Below, in pieces: positions 34,540 through 47,100 of a stretch of 64,000 nucleotides of DNA. The DNA comes from Siphonodentalium dalli (lineage: Eukaryota; Mollusca; Scaphopoda; Gadilida; Siphonodentaliidae). The stretch covers positions 94,695,319-94,759,318 of the forward strand of contig CP136066.1 of the NCBI GenBank assembly GCA_032622095.1, written 5' to 3'. The position numbers and the translations under genes are program-made. Below the pieces are notes generated by a model, which was not told where the DNA came from, made no database searches, and saw only the letters and a list, made by a program, of their open reading frames with translations. Position 1 is the first letter of the stretch. Each line of letters opens with the position of its first letter.

Positions 34540-34720
34540 TAATGTTTTTGTGTCAAGTCGGTCGGAAATACGCCCTGTCCACCAGACCCGATTCCGTTGT
34601 TTTAGTTCTATACAGGTCAAATTATGTAGTAGCATTTCCATATATGGAAGTCATGATTATTCAAAAGCTCCATATATGGAAATGCTTCTGCAGAACTTTG
34701 ACCTCTAGCACTAAAACCAC
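34540..34720. repeat. foldback with CATATATGGA core
   Basis: AGCATTTCCATATATGGAAG faces CTCCATATATGGAAATGCTT, and outer blocks AGGTCAAA / TTTGACCT pair. Related to 6190-6300. Confidence 0.65.
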
Positions 34721-34739
34721 GAACTGGATGAATTTCTGA

Positions 34740-36013
34740 AACCACGGCAAGGGGTTGGATGAACCCAATACGGCCGCGACCAGTGATCTCGCTTATTATC
34801 CAACCTTATAAGTGGGGGGGGGGTGGCCTCAGATTGAAATTTTCGTAATCTTGAAATCCTGATGTATCAGTTGGAAAATATCAACACAATGGTTAAAATC
34901 ATGTTTCCTTCGTCGTAGCCAGCCAGTGAAACCGATTGGGGATAATGCTATTTTATACGTCGAAGTCCCGTCTATATATCTTTCTATATCGGGATTTAGC
35001 GTTTCCTAAAATCCCAAATAACTAACAAAATGTCACAATTGTGGAAGTAAACAGATTTTTCCATTCACTTTTTTTTTTAAAATAAATATTTCTTCTGAAT
35101 TCCACATAAACAAGTAATGTGAAAATATATTGAGAACAATGTTTTAAGAATTCGAACTCATTTGATCTCATGAACTGTGTGTGCATAACATGTAAAGAAA
35201 CGTGAGGTTACTCCTAATTATGCGGCATATTCGATGCGCAATTAAACATGGAAGTTAGATGATAATACATCATTATATATGACCAAAAGATGTCCCTCTT
35301 TCCGGACGTAAAACCTCATTATCCCAATCGGTTTCACCAGCTGGTTTAAAGGACCACTTAATTTTTGAACCCCAGATAATTAATAAAATAAATATTTGCC
35401 ATATTATATACCATTTGAAAGAGGAAGCTCCAAAAGATTGTATTATCAACTTATTCGATTTGTAATAAACTGAACATGTTTGTTTTTGTTGAGATACCGA
35501 CGTGGAGTTCTGTGCTCAAGTTTAATTATTTTCAATAGAAGGGGAATAACTTTATATCTTAAGATAGAGTTTTTCCCTTCTATTGAAAATACATTTTTAC
35601 TTTGAATTCTGTTGCATTCTGGGAGCAATACCGGGGAAGTCTTTCTATGATATCAGCTATTTTCTATTTCTCTTTGGATATCTTCTGCGACAGAGGTTTA
35701 AAATGACCTATAGGGGTAATATGATTACGTCAGTACGTATGGACAACCCAAAAACACGTACATGTACGTCCATCTATAAAATGAAAAATGTATGTTTCAT
35801 AGGAGTGCCTGTATTTCTGGCCAACTTGGGATATATACGATGTAACGATCACGCCAGTACGTATGGACCGTAGGTCGGCGACATGTCACTCTGTGTCCAA
35901 AGGTTCGCTAATCCCAAGGTTCATTATACCGAAGTTTCGCCATTCCCAAGGTTCTCGATATTCAGTTTTGAGAGGTTTCTTTATCATAAGACTCTTTTTA
36001 TGAAGGAAATAAC
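34740..36013. other. intergenic, one hairpin only
   Basis: TTTTCAATAGAAGGG at about 35529 pairs with CCCTTCTATTGAAAA at about 35574. TACGTATGGAC occurs twice, at about 35733 and 35856. No gene seen. Confidence 0.5.
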
Positions 36014-36260
36014 TTAAAGGTACTCAATCCGATAAGACGCTGCTAAATTACTCCTTCCTTGGTTTCGGTGGGGAAAAAAATATTTGATTAGTGTCGAGGA
36101 ACCCACCCATCAAAGCTGAAAGTAATTAGATATCGATCTTTGCAGTTTGCTATTTTTATTGTTTCTGGGCCTGATCGTGCCAGAAGGACGAGGTCAAATG
36201 GGCGGTCTTCCAGATAAAGATGGATAACTGTAAAATCGTGGTAATAATAACTACTTGGTA
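36014..36260. repeat. MITE family B, right end missing
   Basis: TTAAAGGTACTCAATCCGAT at the left; interior of family B to GATGGATAACTG. Confidence 0.65.
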
Positions 36261-36909
36261 TTAGAGTTGTCCATCTTTTCTGGTTAAATACGCCCAGAAT
36301 AGCAAACCTTCAGAATAGCGAACCTTCGATGTCTGAATAAGAACCTTTGGAATAGCGAATATGGAACCTTCGAAATAATGAACGCGATCCTGTATGAAGA
36401 GCCCATGACACGTCCATCAATAAATGTATACATGTTTCATGGGACTGTTTATATATACATATACAAGACTGGAGTAAAGTTGAGACCAACATGTCTTTGT
36501 TAATTTTGGTGCCCAGATTTCAACGAAATTTGGTGTGGTGACTCAGGGTGCCCTGGCAGAGTGTATAATGGCGTTATTTTTCTAAATTTTGATTTAAACA
36601 AATTTAAATGAATAAAAAAAATATGAACATATGTGAATATTCAGGTACAAATAAACCTATTTGCACGAGAATATGTTGCAGCACCAGATATAGAGGAATG
36701 TGGGCCACAGTTAGACATGGGTCAGAGTGAGATATTGCCTCTAACATTTCTCTAATTTCCAGACCAATATCCATGGCGCCAGTCAAGCGATATTAGCCAT
36801 ATAGCACATTTTACTATATTTCTTCAAAATGCAATCATCAGGTGAAGGTTGAATCTGGCCAAGCGACCAATTTTCAAGGCAAAATTATTTTTATTTAATT
36901 TTTGCAATT

Positions 36910-37365
36910 TTAAAGGTACTCAATCCAAATTAACCCTCGCAGATTATTATTTCCTTGACTTCGGAGGTGAAAAATATTTGATTCAAGTCGAGGAACCCAC
37001 AACATCAAAGCTCATAGTGATCAGATACCGATTTAAAAAATCTTATCATTTAAATTTTTTAGTGGCCCAGCAAACAGCAGACGAGAATACTTTTTCTGAC
37101 CAAATTGCAGATGAAGATGGATAATTCTAAAATCAACTGTTTTTTTGTGTGTGTGTCAGATGTTTGACAAATCAGCAATATTCGTTGAGCAAAAAGTTGA
37201 TAAATTACAAGTTTTTGTCAATTTTATGCTATAATTGACTGTAGTTTTTTTTGGAGCAATTAATCGATTCTGTCAACTGAAGCGGCATTTCAAAAAAGCT
37301 TCTTGTTGTTGGAATCTGAATCTCTGATGATATGGGGACTATTGATTCGGATTGAGGACCTTTAA
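36910..37365. repeat. MITE family B, TTAA on both sides
   Basis: Left TTAAAGGTACTCAATCC, right GGATTGAGGACCTTTAA. Confidence 0.75.
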
Positions 37366-40014
37366 GGGAAAAATATCTTTATTGGATAAATTCATATAAT
37401 ACTGAATACATTTTTATGAAAACGGGTTACGTGGATGGGGCACAATGACTCAATGAAACATAATTTATGGCCTGTGGTAGGATCCAACTTCAGTAGATGA
37501 TAGGCACTTCAAAAATGAATGAGATAATTTGCCAAATGACTATTGTTTTGGGGCTGGAGTGGATAAATATTTTAGATCAAACAAACTGATGTCATTGTGC
37601 AATAGTGATATGTTTGGTGCATTTCCTATATGGTTACTACTTAGGGGTGGCCCCTTCTGTGAAGTAGATGATAAGAAACAAGTATTAAGGGTGGTCCCAG
37701 CTCGAGATTGCATGACTTTTGTGAGCTTTTATCGTACTCTCAGATGTCTAATCATTGTGATGGTCAACAATAGTGATAGCGGAGACCTAGACTGAAATTA
37801 ACAATATTGATGGAAATTTAATTCTATTTAATTCTATTTCAATTTAATTCTATATATGTCTCTTTGCCAAAAAACTTAATGATCGTTGAGATTACTAGAT
37901 TAAACATTTATATGATTGCCTCATTACTACATTAGTCATGTACATGTATAACTAGAAGGTCGTGACAGTTCAACTAAGTTGGCCTGGAATTATTATGTTT
38001 AGCATACATATTATTCCAATCCCAATGTGTCAAGTCGACAATAGCAAGTACGCAGGGCTATATTTAATAATTTTTCCACAAATAGCCACTAGTTAATATA
38101 TATATGCTAGCCATGCTGATCAAGCTCCCGCTTTATGCTTAAGGTTTAAATCGAGAACACAGTGTTAAAATCATGAATTATTTAATATGTGAGAATGCTA
38201 AAACTAATCACCGTGCAATATAATTATTAAATTTAACTTGATGTGTCCATCACAGGAAACAAAATTCATACACACAGATGGAAAGTTGGCCCGGAAGCAT
38301 ATCCTCTCACCAGTCACTGCATGAACTATGCAGTGTGCCGAGACCAAGTGGGATTGGGAGATGTTCTTCTTTTCCTTCACTCAACAAGAAGATAAATGAC
38401 TCACTTTGTTAGTCACCAATTCACTGGGCTTCACATGTTTGTTACATCTGTGTGTCGAGTCTGTCGACTGTAGATGGCTAGAATTGTATTTTGACCTGAG
38501 TCACATTCACAGTGAGTGGATGAGGCTGAAGTCGTTGATAACTAAATTTAGTAATCTATAATCACTAAATTGACTAATACAATCCTAATATTATTAGATT
38601 AGTAAGCCACATGAACGCTTTCACCGATTACTGCGTCCACAAGTTCCAGCTACGCGCTAGCCGCTACGTTCAACGGTTCATGACTGAACTATACTGTGTA
38701 TAGTAAATCAGTCAGCTCTAAAATGTCCATTTTCTGATTTCCTTGACCCAAGTTGAGGTTTGACATGACAGTGTTAGATATTAACAATTAAATTTACTAT
38801 TTAGAGAAGTAGTTAGTAGATTGAACGATTTGCCGCTTGCAGTTGAAACTCTAAGTCTAACCACTAAACCAGTCCAGGTGAAAACAGACTTAAAATTGAA
38901 CAATAACAGAACAAGTCAAATCGCCGTGGTGAGCAGTCTGCACAGACCAGTCCACATTCCATTCCAGTGACCTTCATTTTCATATTTTTTTCAGTCACAG
39001 ATTCGTCATTGAGTTTCTTTCCGACTGACTGATTTTCACTTTGAACACAGTTCACTTCAACTTCAAAACAACTTAACAGGTTGTTGTTGTTGACATGTTG
39101 TTGTTATTCTTCTTCTTCTTTTGACTGCTTTGACTCTAAAGTCATTCCAGTAATTGGCTCGTAGTGCTATCTTCGCTTGTGCTTTCTCGTTTGTTCTCAA
39201 CGCTTACGTGCTGTGATACCGTTGTACATTTAAAATACGAGCGATAACAATAACAAGCAATTCCATTTCAAATTTTGCAAACAAGAGTGCGCCACCATTT
39301 TGTAACGAAATTACGTCATCATTTCCAACGTTGCTATGGCCTGCCAGGGGACGTAATATTCTAACTGTAACGGTACGGAATCTGGCGAGGTTTGCCGAAT
39401 GCTATGCGCCCGCGTCAGCTAAATCCACATTAAGCATTTAATTTTGAATAAGGTTGATTTTGTTTATCAAATTTAATAGTGTTGCTATAGGGAGGCTGAT
39501 CGAAGAAGTAAAATAAATTCGTTTTATTAATTTGACAATTCTATTCCAACATGGCGGCCACCATAGGGCCCATAGGTCTGAATCGCCCGGATGTAAAAAC
39601 TATTTTTTCATGTTGATAGGGTATAGAAATTACTGACGTCACAACTATACTTGCGTCGCTTATGTTACTGTAAAACAACCCTTTGGGTTGTGAATACTGT
39701 CCCCGTGGGACTGATGATACCCCGCAGTACATTAAGAGAGAAGCCATGCATAGATATTTCCAAATTTTATTTTGTCGAAAAAGGAAAACGCGCTTGGATA
39801 AAATTCTGCATGTTGCGAGCTCATACTCCATATTGTTTTAGTGGAGTTCTCCCCATTTCGACTTGGTTCATGGGATCCTATGCACCTGCGATTATGAGGT
39901 CCGTCCAACATTCTTAGTGGAGTTTTCTCCTTTATCGACTTCTCGAAAAGTTTCTGAAGATACATAATTTTGTCCGAGCTTGTATTCATTTTACATTTTC
40001 CAATCAAATGTTTT
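37366..40014. other. intergenic, no gene recognised
   Basis: Several open stretches of up to 108 codons on both strands with no recognisable family. The 39540-40060 part contains an ATGGCGGCC motif at about 39551 and could be an old element. Confidence 0.4.
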
Positions 40015-40092
40015 AAAGGTGGGCACAGGTATTTACCACTATTCGAACATGTGCACATGTTCGAATAGTGGTAAATACCTGTGCCCGCCTTT
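40015..40092. repeat. 78-bp palindrome without spacer
   Basis: Arms 40015-40053 and 40054-40092 are reverse complements with a single mismatch (AAAGGT against GCCTTT); the centre is CATGTGCACATG. Confidence 0.95.
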
Positions 40093-40527
40093 TGGACCTC
40101 ATGAAGTGGACGCCGTGATATCCTTCATATTAGTTCAGTGCATTTGGAACAAAGTCTCTGTGAATGACTACATATGTCCAGGGACATGCATGGACGATGT
40201 CCAACTGGAAAATAACATGCGCCATGCCAAAAAATAAATATTTCTCATCTTCGCCTAGAACAGTTTTGAAATATTGGTTATAGGGTGATGCTGATTCTAC
40301 TTTGCGCCCATAATCGTGGGCGGGAGTTTTCTTGTATGTCTTCGGATTAGGTTAAATTGAAGCTTTGCGTATAACTGAACATAGCGTGCAGCCTTTCCCA
40401 TATATGATGATATCAAACATGCACATATCAGAGGTCCGTTAAATGCCAAAGCAATAAGATGAATAAGTAAACAAAGCCTTGTTTTCCAGAGAATTTCGAT
40501 TTGTCACGCAATCAGAAAATGCATGTA

Positions 40528-41119
40528 TAATGGTCCAACTCCAGACAAATGCACAAGGCTACGGACAAGAGTTCAGGATAAAATTTTGAAATGTAAACAA
40601 GAAAATCGCAAATCCTAGCATATAGACTCGCCTCAAGCTTTCCTAGTGTTGGAAATTCAAACCTCAAACTATCCCTAAGGTTTGAAAATTCTCTAACCGA
40701 TGACCATTTTAGTCCATAATTTTGACCAAATGTAGTAAAATATTGTTTTCATAAACTAATTAGCAGCTTTTTATTGGCCATGGTTCGGCCCGGTGTGAGA
40801 AAATTTTGAAATCTATACAAGAAAATCGCAAAATCTTAGCATCTAAACTCGCCACAAGCTTTCTAAGGGTTGGAAATTTCCAACCTGACACCCCTCTAAG
40901 GATGAAAAATTTCCAACTGATGACCATTTCAGTCCAAAATGTTGACAAAAAGTAGGAAAATATGCAAATATTTGTCCAAAAGCAATAAATTGTTTGAAAA
41001 TCAAACTACAAGAACATTTTCAACCTATTGTTGGTGTGAAATTTCCAACTAATGTTGTGTCAGGTATTAAATTTCCAACTGTTGACACCCCAACCCCCCG
41101 CCCGGTCGCCACGCCCCTG
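40528..41119. mobile_element. hAT-like element E3, 5'-truncated
   Basis: Interior and right end (GGTCGCCACGCCCCTG) of the E1/E2 family, including GGAAATTTCCAACCTGACAC. No left terminus found. Confidence 0.6.
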
Positions 41120-41188
41120 GTTGCCATATCACAACTATAAATATATCCTATATTGTACCTTAAGCTATATATTCATGGCACAATAAAT

Positions 41189-41202
41189 ATGTTACTACTA
41201 CC

Positions 41203-41249
<47 letters not shown>

Positions 41250-41640
41250 AAGACTACTACTACTACTACTACAAGACTACTACTACTAATACTACTACTA
41301 CATCACTACTACTACACTACTATTACTACTACTACTACTACTACTACACTACTACTACTACTACTACATCACTACTACTACACCACTACTACTACTATTA
41401 CCACCACTACACTATTAATACTACTACTACTCATACCACCACCACCACCTACCACCACCACCACAACCAACACCACCCCACTTATACTACTACTAATACT
41501 ACTCTACTATTACTACATTACTGCTGCTGCTGCTACTACTACTACTACTATTAATAATAATAAACTACTACAACTACTACTCATACTACACTACTATAAA
41601 CTACACTACTACTACTACTACACTACTACTACTACTACTA
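41189..41640. repeat. (CTA)n / (CCA)n compound microsatellite
   Basis: About 450 bp of CTA/TAC triplets with CCA interruptions. A plus-strand frame through it is only Tyr, Thr and Leu runs. Confidence 0.97.
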
Positions 41641-43806
41641 GAACGTCTGAATCGGCAGTTTAGATATTTCATTATATAGTGCAATATGACGTATATATAG
41701 GTTCTTAGTCCTAATATACGAACATTGGATAAATGCACGCTGATAACTGTCGACAAGTACACAAAGATAAACATACAATTTAACAGAGACAGGTCAAGAT
41801 TATCCAGTCACAACAGTTTGCTGATAACACTATTAATAGTAAACAAATTAAAACATTTGTTTGCGATCTACCAAGTACGGACGTCCTACACTGCCTTCAC
41901 ACTTTGGATGTTGTTACAGTGTTTCGGAATATAAGATATACAATACTGAATAACTTTTTGTTCTAATTACAAGGTTTGTCGTCTGCATACTGTATATAAT
42001 GTACACCTTTCGCACACCGAACTACTATACTGATAATAATTACGAATAGCTGCATGTAATAGAACTGTAGTAGTAAATTATTCGGACGGTCAAAACATTA
42101 TTGGACGCCTTTCGCATAATGCACGACAACGGATATTAATTTGAGGATGTAGGCCATTTCGTGGATTCAATACAAGAGACATAATCCAACATTCGACCCC
42201 ATTGAATTATCTTTACAAGCATTTTTGGATGAATTAGTGAACCGAACTCGTGGAAAAGATCAATGCGTTGAGAGGCGATAGACGGTTGAAACTTCAGGAG
42301 GAAAGGGGTACTTTGACAAACGCGTTAAACAAATATCTCAATAAGGCAATACAAACAATTTTGACATAAAAACCAAACACCCTCAATACAAGAACTGAAA
42401 CCAGGTACCAATTCTGACATATGTTTTATTTTGTTGATACATGAGTACTCACAAACACACTCAAATATCATAATTTTGTATCATGTTTTTGACAGCCGAA
42501 GGTATTTATTGTCTGTTTTTGTTCTGTCATCTATAAACACTTATCGATATACTGTATGGTTTGCAAGGAGGGTGCGTGGTTAGTGTGCAACGACTCCAAC
42601 CCGCCCCACATGTGATGTCACTTTAATTAATAACATGGTTGTTTTTGTAATACTTACATATATGTTTGTATAACATCACTGTATATAGTTTATATAAATT
42701 ATATAAAAAAAAAATCCAAAATCAAATAACCCAAATGATGTGATACAAATAATATTGTGCCTCATTTGTTTTTGTAAAAACAATAAGTTGAAAATGACTA
42801 TCACAACGCAAGTTTTTCTTGATAAGGAATGGAGCTTTCCACATCAACTCATTAGTGGGAGGAGCTTATATACGGTTGATGGGAGACAAGGCGTCTGACG
42901 AAACAGTTTTAGAGCGCTGTCGATATGCAACAATACACCCGAAAGCATACATACTTTTTGTCTTCATGAAATTGTGAGATATATGAGACTGTCATGAAAA
43001 TTGTAAAACTGTGTTATAATCACTGATAAATTTCCAACAGTATTGCACAAATCTAAATTTCAGTACAATAGTATGATTTGACAACCAAAAGTTATTTGAA
43101 AGTAAACAATTTAACACTGACAGTATGCGCGGATATAAAAATTAGGGTGAACAAATAATCTCAATGCAGCGAGCGACCGGCTCAGTCGCTGATTGGTACA
43201 TAATATCTGCTAATAATTATTTGATTGACAGCTGTGAACAGGTCCATTTGATGAATATCAAAATGGCCCAAATGTGTTTTTATCTGATCGAGTTATTGAG
43301 CTGTATTACTCTCTGCTTCAGTGGTTGTCGAATGCATAGAATTTTCTCACAGGGCTAAAGTCGTCTTTATTTTTTATTGATCTGTAATTGCAGCACTATG
43401 TGACCAAATAATAATAGTTTTCAAAAAAGTTTGGTTCGCCGTCGTATTTGATATCAGTGAACATAGAAAAACATTTAAAGTTGATAAATCAAATTTATTT
43501 GGTTTGTACCCGAAACGTCCGTCCAATGAAAAATAAAAAAATCAAACAATCCAACCCTTAAATTACCGAAATCTATACTCTAATCATCAAACTAAATAGC
43601 CCTATCGTCAAACAGACGTAAACATGTTTTGTTTCTGGCTGTATATATGTGGTTTGCCAATACAACAAATACTTTGGTTGAACTGTTTTTGTTCAATTGG
43701 TCTTTTTTCCCCAATCAGGTTACCGATATTGGACACGCTTCCGTTTGCCTGTAATTAAAGCCTTTTGGATTCTTCGTCGAGTACCTGGGAGCTCGTGACA
43801 TGATTT
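41640..43806. other. intergenic upstream of ABCG8, nothing certain
   Basis: No ABCG5-like exon on the minus strand and no convincing promoter motif. Confidence 0.45.
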
Positions 43807-43863
43807 GGTAATTGAGCAGTGTACCACCCTCGCTTGGTAATTGAGCAGTGTACCACCCTCGCC
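43806..43863. repeat. 29-bp direct repeat just before the ABCG8 start
   Basis: TTGGTAATTGAGCAGTGTAC plus CACCCTCGC occurs twice in tandem, ending 18 bp before the ATG. Likely 5' UTR or promoter; function unknown. Confidence 0.85.
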
Positions 43864-43880
43864 ATTAGTCCGGTACCGAC

Positions 43881-44118
43881 ATGACGACATTCGACACGTG
43901 TGCTATTGATGTCACACTGGACGAGAGACCGTGCATCGACATAAAAGTCCGGGATGTGTCATATACAATAGACAACTCTGTGCAAAGCATTTTGAGTCGG
44001 CTTTCAAGAATAGCAATCCCTGCGCAATGCGATCCTTTTACTGGCCCAAAGAAAGTATTGGATGGAATCTCATTCGATGTTCAAAGCGGAAAACTTGCCG
44101 CCATGTTAGGAAGTTCAG
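43881..44118 (+). CDS. ABCG8: ABCG8 exon 1 (start to first half of Walker A)
   Basis: ATG in context cgacATGa. It reads [15 protein letters not shown], a variable stretch, then [23 protein letters not shown] with the first base of the next Gly before the donor GTATAT. The intron therefore cuts the Walker A P-loop. A further upstream non-coding exon cannot be excluded. Confidence 0.88.
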
Positions 44119-47100
44119 GTATATATATGTTTCCTTACCATACTGTAATTTATCTGATTGGTGTGTCCAGACCACTTGCGATATGTGCATATAATTATGT
44201 CAGCCAATACTCCAAGGATTATATAACAAACAATATGTAATCGGGGTTCGCGATGGGGAATATAATGCTAGTCAATCTGAGTAAAGCGTGGCACGGGATG
44301 TTTAGGATATGGGATATCACCAGAGTTGATCAATGGTCGTGTTGCAATTTCTTTCATACAAATCTCCGTTATTTCGTCAAAGTACATTCTAAATAGAGTT
44401 ATCACCCTTCAGATTAAATATGATACTCGATCGAAACCACGCATGCCGCCTGTGGTCGCGATTATATATAAATCGCCATTAGTCCAGGAGATATTGGTCG
44501 ACCTCTGCACCCCCCCCCCCCCCAGGACTCAATTTCACCCCACTAATTTTCTTTCTTAATGTCTCCTCTAATTTTTTTCGGTTGTTAACAAGAAAAAAAA
44601 GTGGCCGCAGAGACTCCAGACAAGATGGCGTCCATCATGGCGGCCATTTTTGTTATATGCACCAGGTCTCTTTGGTCGCCGTTATAGTAAAGATGATATC
44701 ACATGCGGTCTTGTTTTCCGCCCGATTCGTTATGCTAATATACAACCCTTACAAATTAGCCAAAAATTCGACACCAGATTCTAATATGGTGGCTAAGATG
44801 GTCGCCGAATGTGAAAATATGCTATTTTTCTGACATTTCACCAACTTTCGTTTGTCTATGGGAGAAAATATTGGCACCTTGGCGTGATAATATACATTTA
44901 ACGTATAGAAGAGTCATTGGCGAACACACGGGGGCCATAATATACATTCAATGTGGAATAATTTTGTCCGGTATCACGTTTTCCCTAATGCCGGTATAAT
45001 AGGTCAAAGCCGAATCGACGCTAATAACGCGATGTAATGTTTCGAATCATTTAATGTTAGTACTATCATAACAACACCCATGCATATATATGTGCAGGAG
45101 ATACTGGAGCTAGAATTCCTCTTATACCTGAGCTGAGGAATATTCACCCAAATCTAAGATGGCGGCCAAAATGGCCACCAGAAATAGAAAACTCGCCGAT
45201 TTTAACATCAGTGAGCGTTATTGTCATGACAACTCCACACCTGCTTACTATTGTGAGATGTGAACACTTAGGCGAAGAACTGTCCTTGTACCATATCCAA
45301 ATAAAAGTCTCCCAAATCCAAAATAGCGCCCACAATGGCGGACACATTTTGACTGCACCGCCCCTTCTTTGGGTATGTTTTAGATTCAGACCTGATATCA
45401 TACGTGGCTTTGCTTTCCTTGTATGCTAAGATTGTATGTTCCCATACGTTTGGAAGCCGTTCTTAATCAACTGGACCAGGTGTGTACCATTGGCTACTAC
45501 TATATAAGCACCACACAGACTGGGGTGTAGTCTTAAAGGCAACGCCTTTGATAGTTGGTTGATATGTCATACTCACGCTGGTGGTGGTCGGTATGGTTCA
45601 AGAAAGTACATATGCCATCAACACAAGGGTGAAATGTTCAACGCGAAGAACACCCAGAGGAATGTTACGTTGATGAGATCTTGCATTCAGTTCAACATAC
45701 GTTGGGTACACCAAGTGATTTCTTGGTAACATCACCATACCGACCATTTTTCTGCATGAGACATATTAACTACTACATGTATATTCTAAAGTTATATATA
45801 TGATCATAAAGGTCACGTTCCACAACGTCCACTGCCATTGCCGTCGAGACTATAAATTGTTCTTTAAATACATAGTGAAATAAATGCACCACAGTTCCTG
45901 ACATTTTCTTGAATAATACGGCCCACATGCTGACACTAACCCTGAGAGAGGATAACAAAAACGCATACCTTCATAATATAAAGACATTATCCTTTGGTAC
46001 ATCCGACTGTTGTGGGTGAGGCTAACATAGTATTGTCCAGACAAAATTGTACGTCTGTTAAAATTGAATCAGAACGACTTCGAAACGGATGTGGAAATAC
46101 AATCTTACCACACCAAAAAACACCGACACGCATGGCATTCTATACCTTAAACATGCACCAGGTTTATGGGTGGTGTAAACCGTGGCCTATTTCATTCCCA
46201 CTATCATGCCGCATGTCCACAAACTAGCGCCGCGAGTATTGTTCTTCTCTGCTGGGAGCTATTCGACGAGACGACGGCGGGACGTCACACAGTAAATGTT
46301 TGCTTAGGATCATGGTCAAGATGTGTCGGTAGTCGGTACATTATGGTCTTCTCCTTAGCAGATATACATCTGTCCAAGGGAATGAGACAGCTAGCAACCT
46401 TCGAAACACTGTCGAAGTTGTCCACGTATGCCAATGCGTTCGCTAAGTTTGTGAGTTGACGAACCATCTATTGAGAAGTGACTAGTTAACTGGTTCGCCA
46501 GGTGTACATGTCGTTATCCCCATGGGTATGAGACACACACAAAGAGATGACCTTCTGTAAGCTTGTATACTCATCGACCATATGCCTTTCTAGTTCAAGA
46601 TGACGCACGATTCCCATAATTAGCAAATATTTAAAATCGTAAGCTAGACACCGGAAATTGAATTGTTTGAAACGTTATGATTAGAGGGTCCCTTCTCCCA
46701 GGAAGTGTTGAATACTTTGTCGGTGTGAGCGACCTAGATTTATCAGAAAAATAAATGGAAGCTGGTCCAGATAATTATGGACGTGACGTGGCAAATCAGA
46801 ATCTGTTATCAGGTAATTGTTCTAATATGAATATTCGGCGCACCTATGGTTGCGGTCATTATAGGCGCTAAGTGGAGAATGGATTTCGAAATGCCACATC
46901 GCGATATTAATTGTTGTTTTTCGTCTTTCCAGAAGGATACGAGCTACGTTGTGCGTTTTTATACGTTTTAAGTTGAACTAATAGATGGTTTATGTACAGT
47001 TTCGTCCATACACACCGATATTATGACAAATATGTGAAAATATCGATTTTTTTTGAATTTCTGGCCGCCAATTTAGCCACCATCTTCACTGTGAGTATCA

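Noticed and set aside
41153..41554. 133-codon plus-strand frame rich in Tyr, Thr and Leu
   Set aside because: Pure product of the (CTA)n microsatellite.
43380..43880. A defined ABCG8 promoter (TATA or CCAAT box)
   Set aside because: AT-rich words occur by chance throughout, and nothing distinguishes a core promoter without transcript data.
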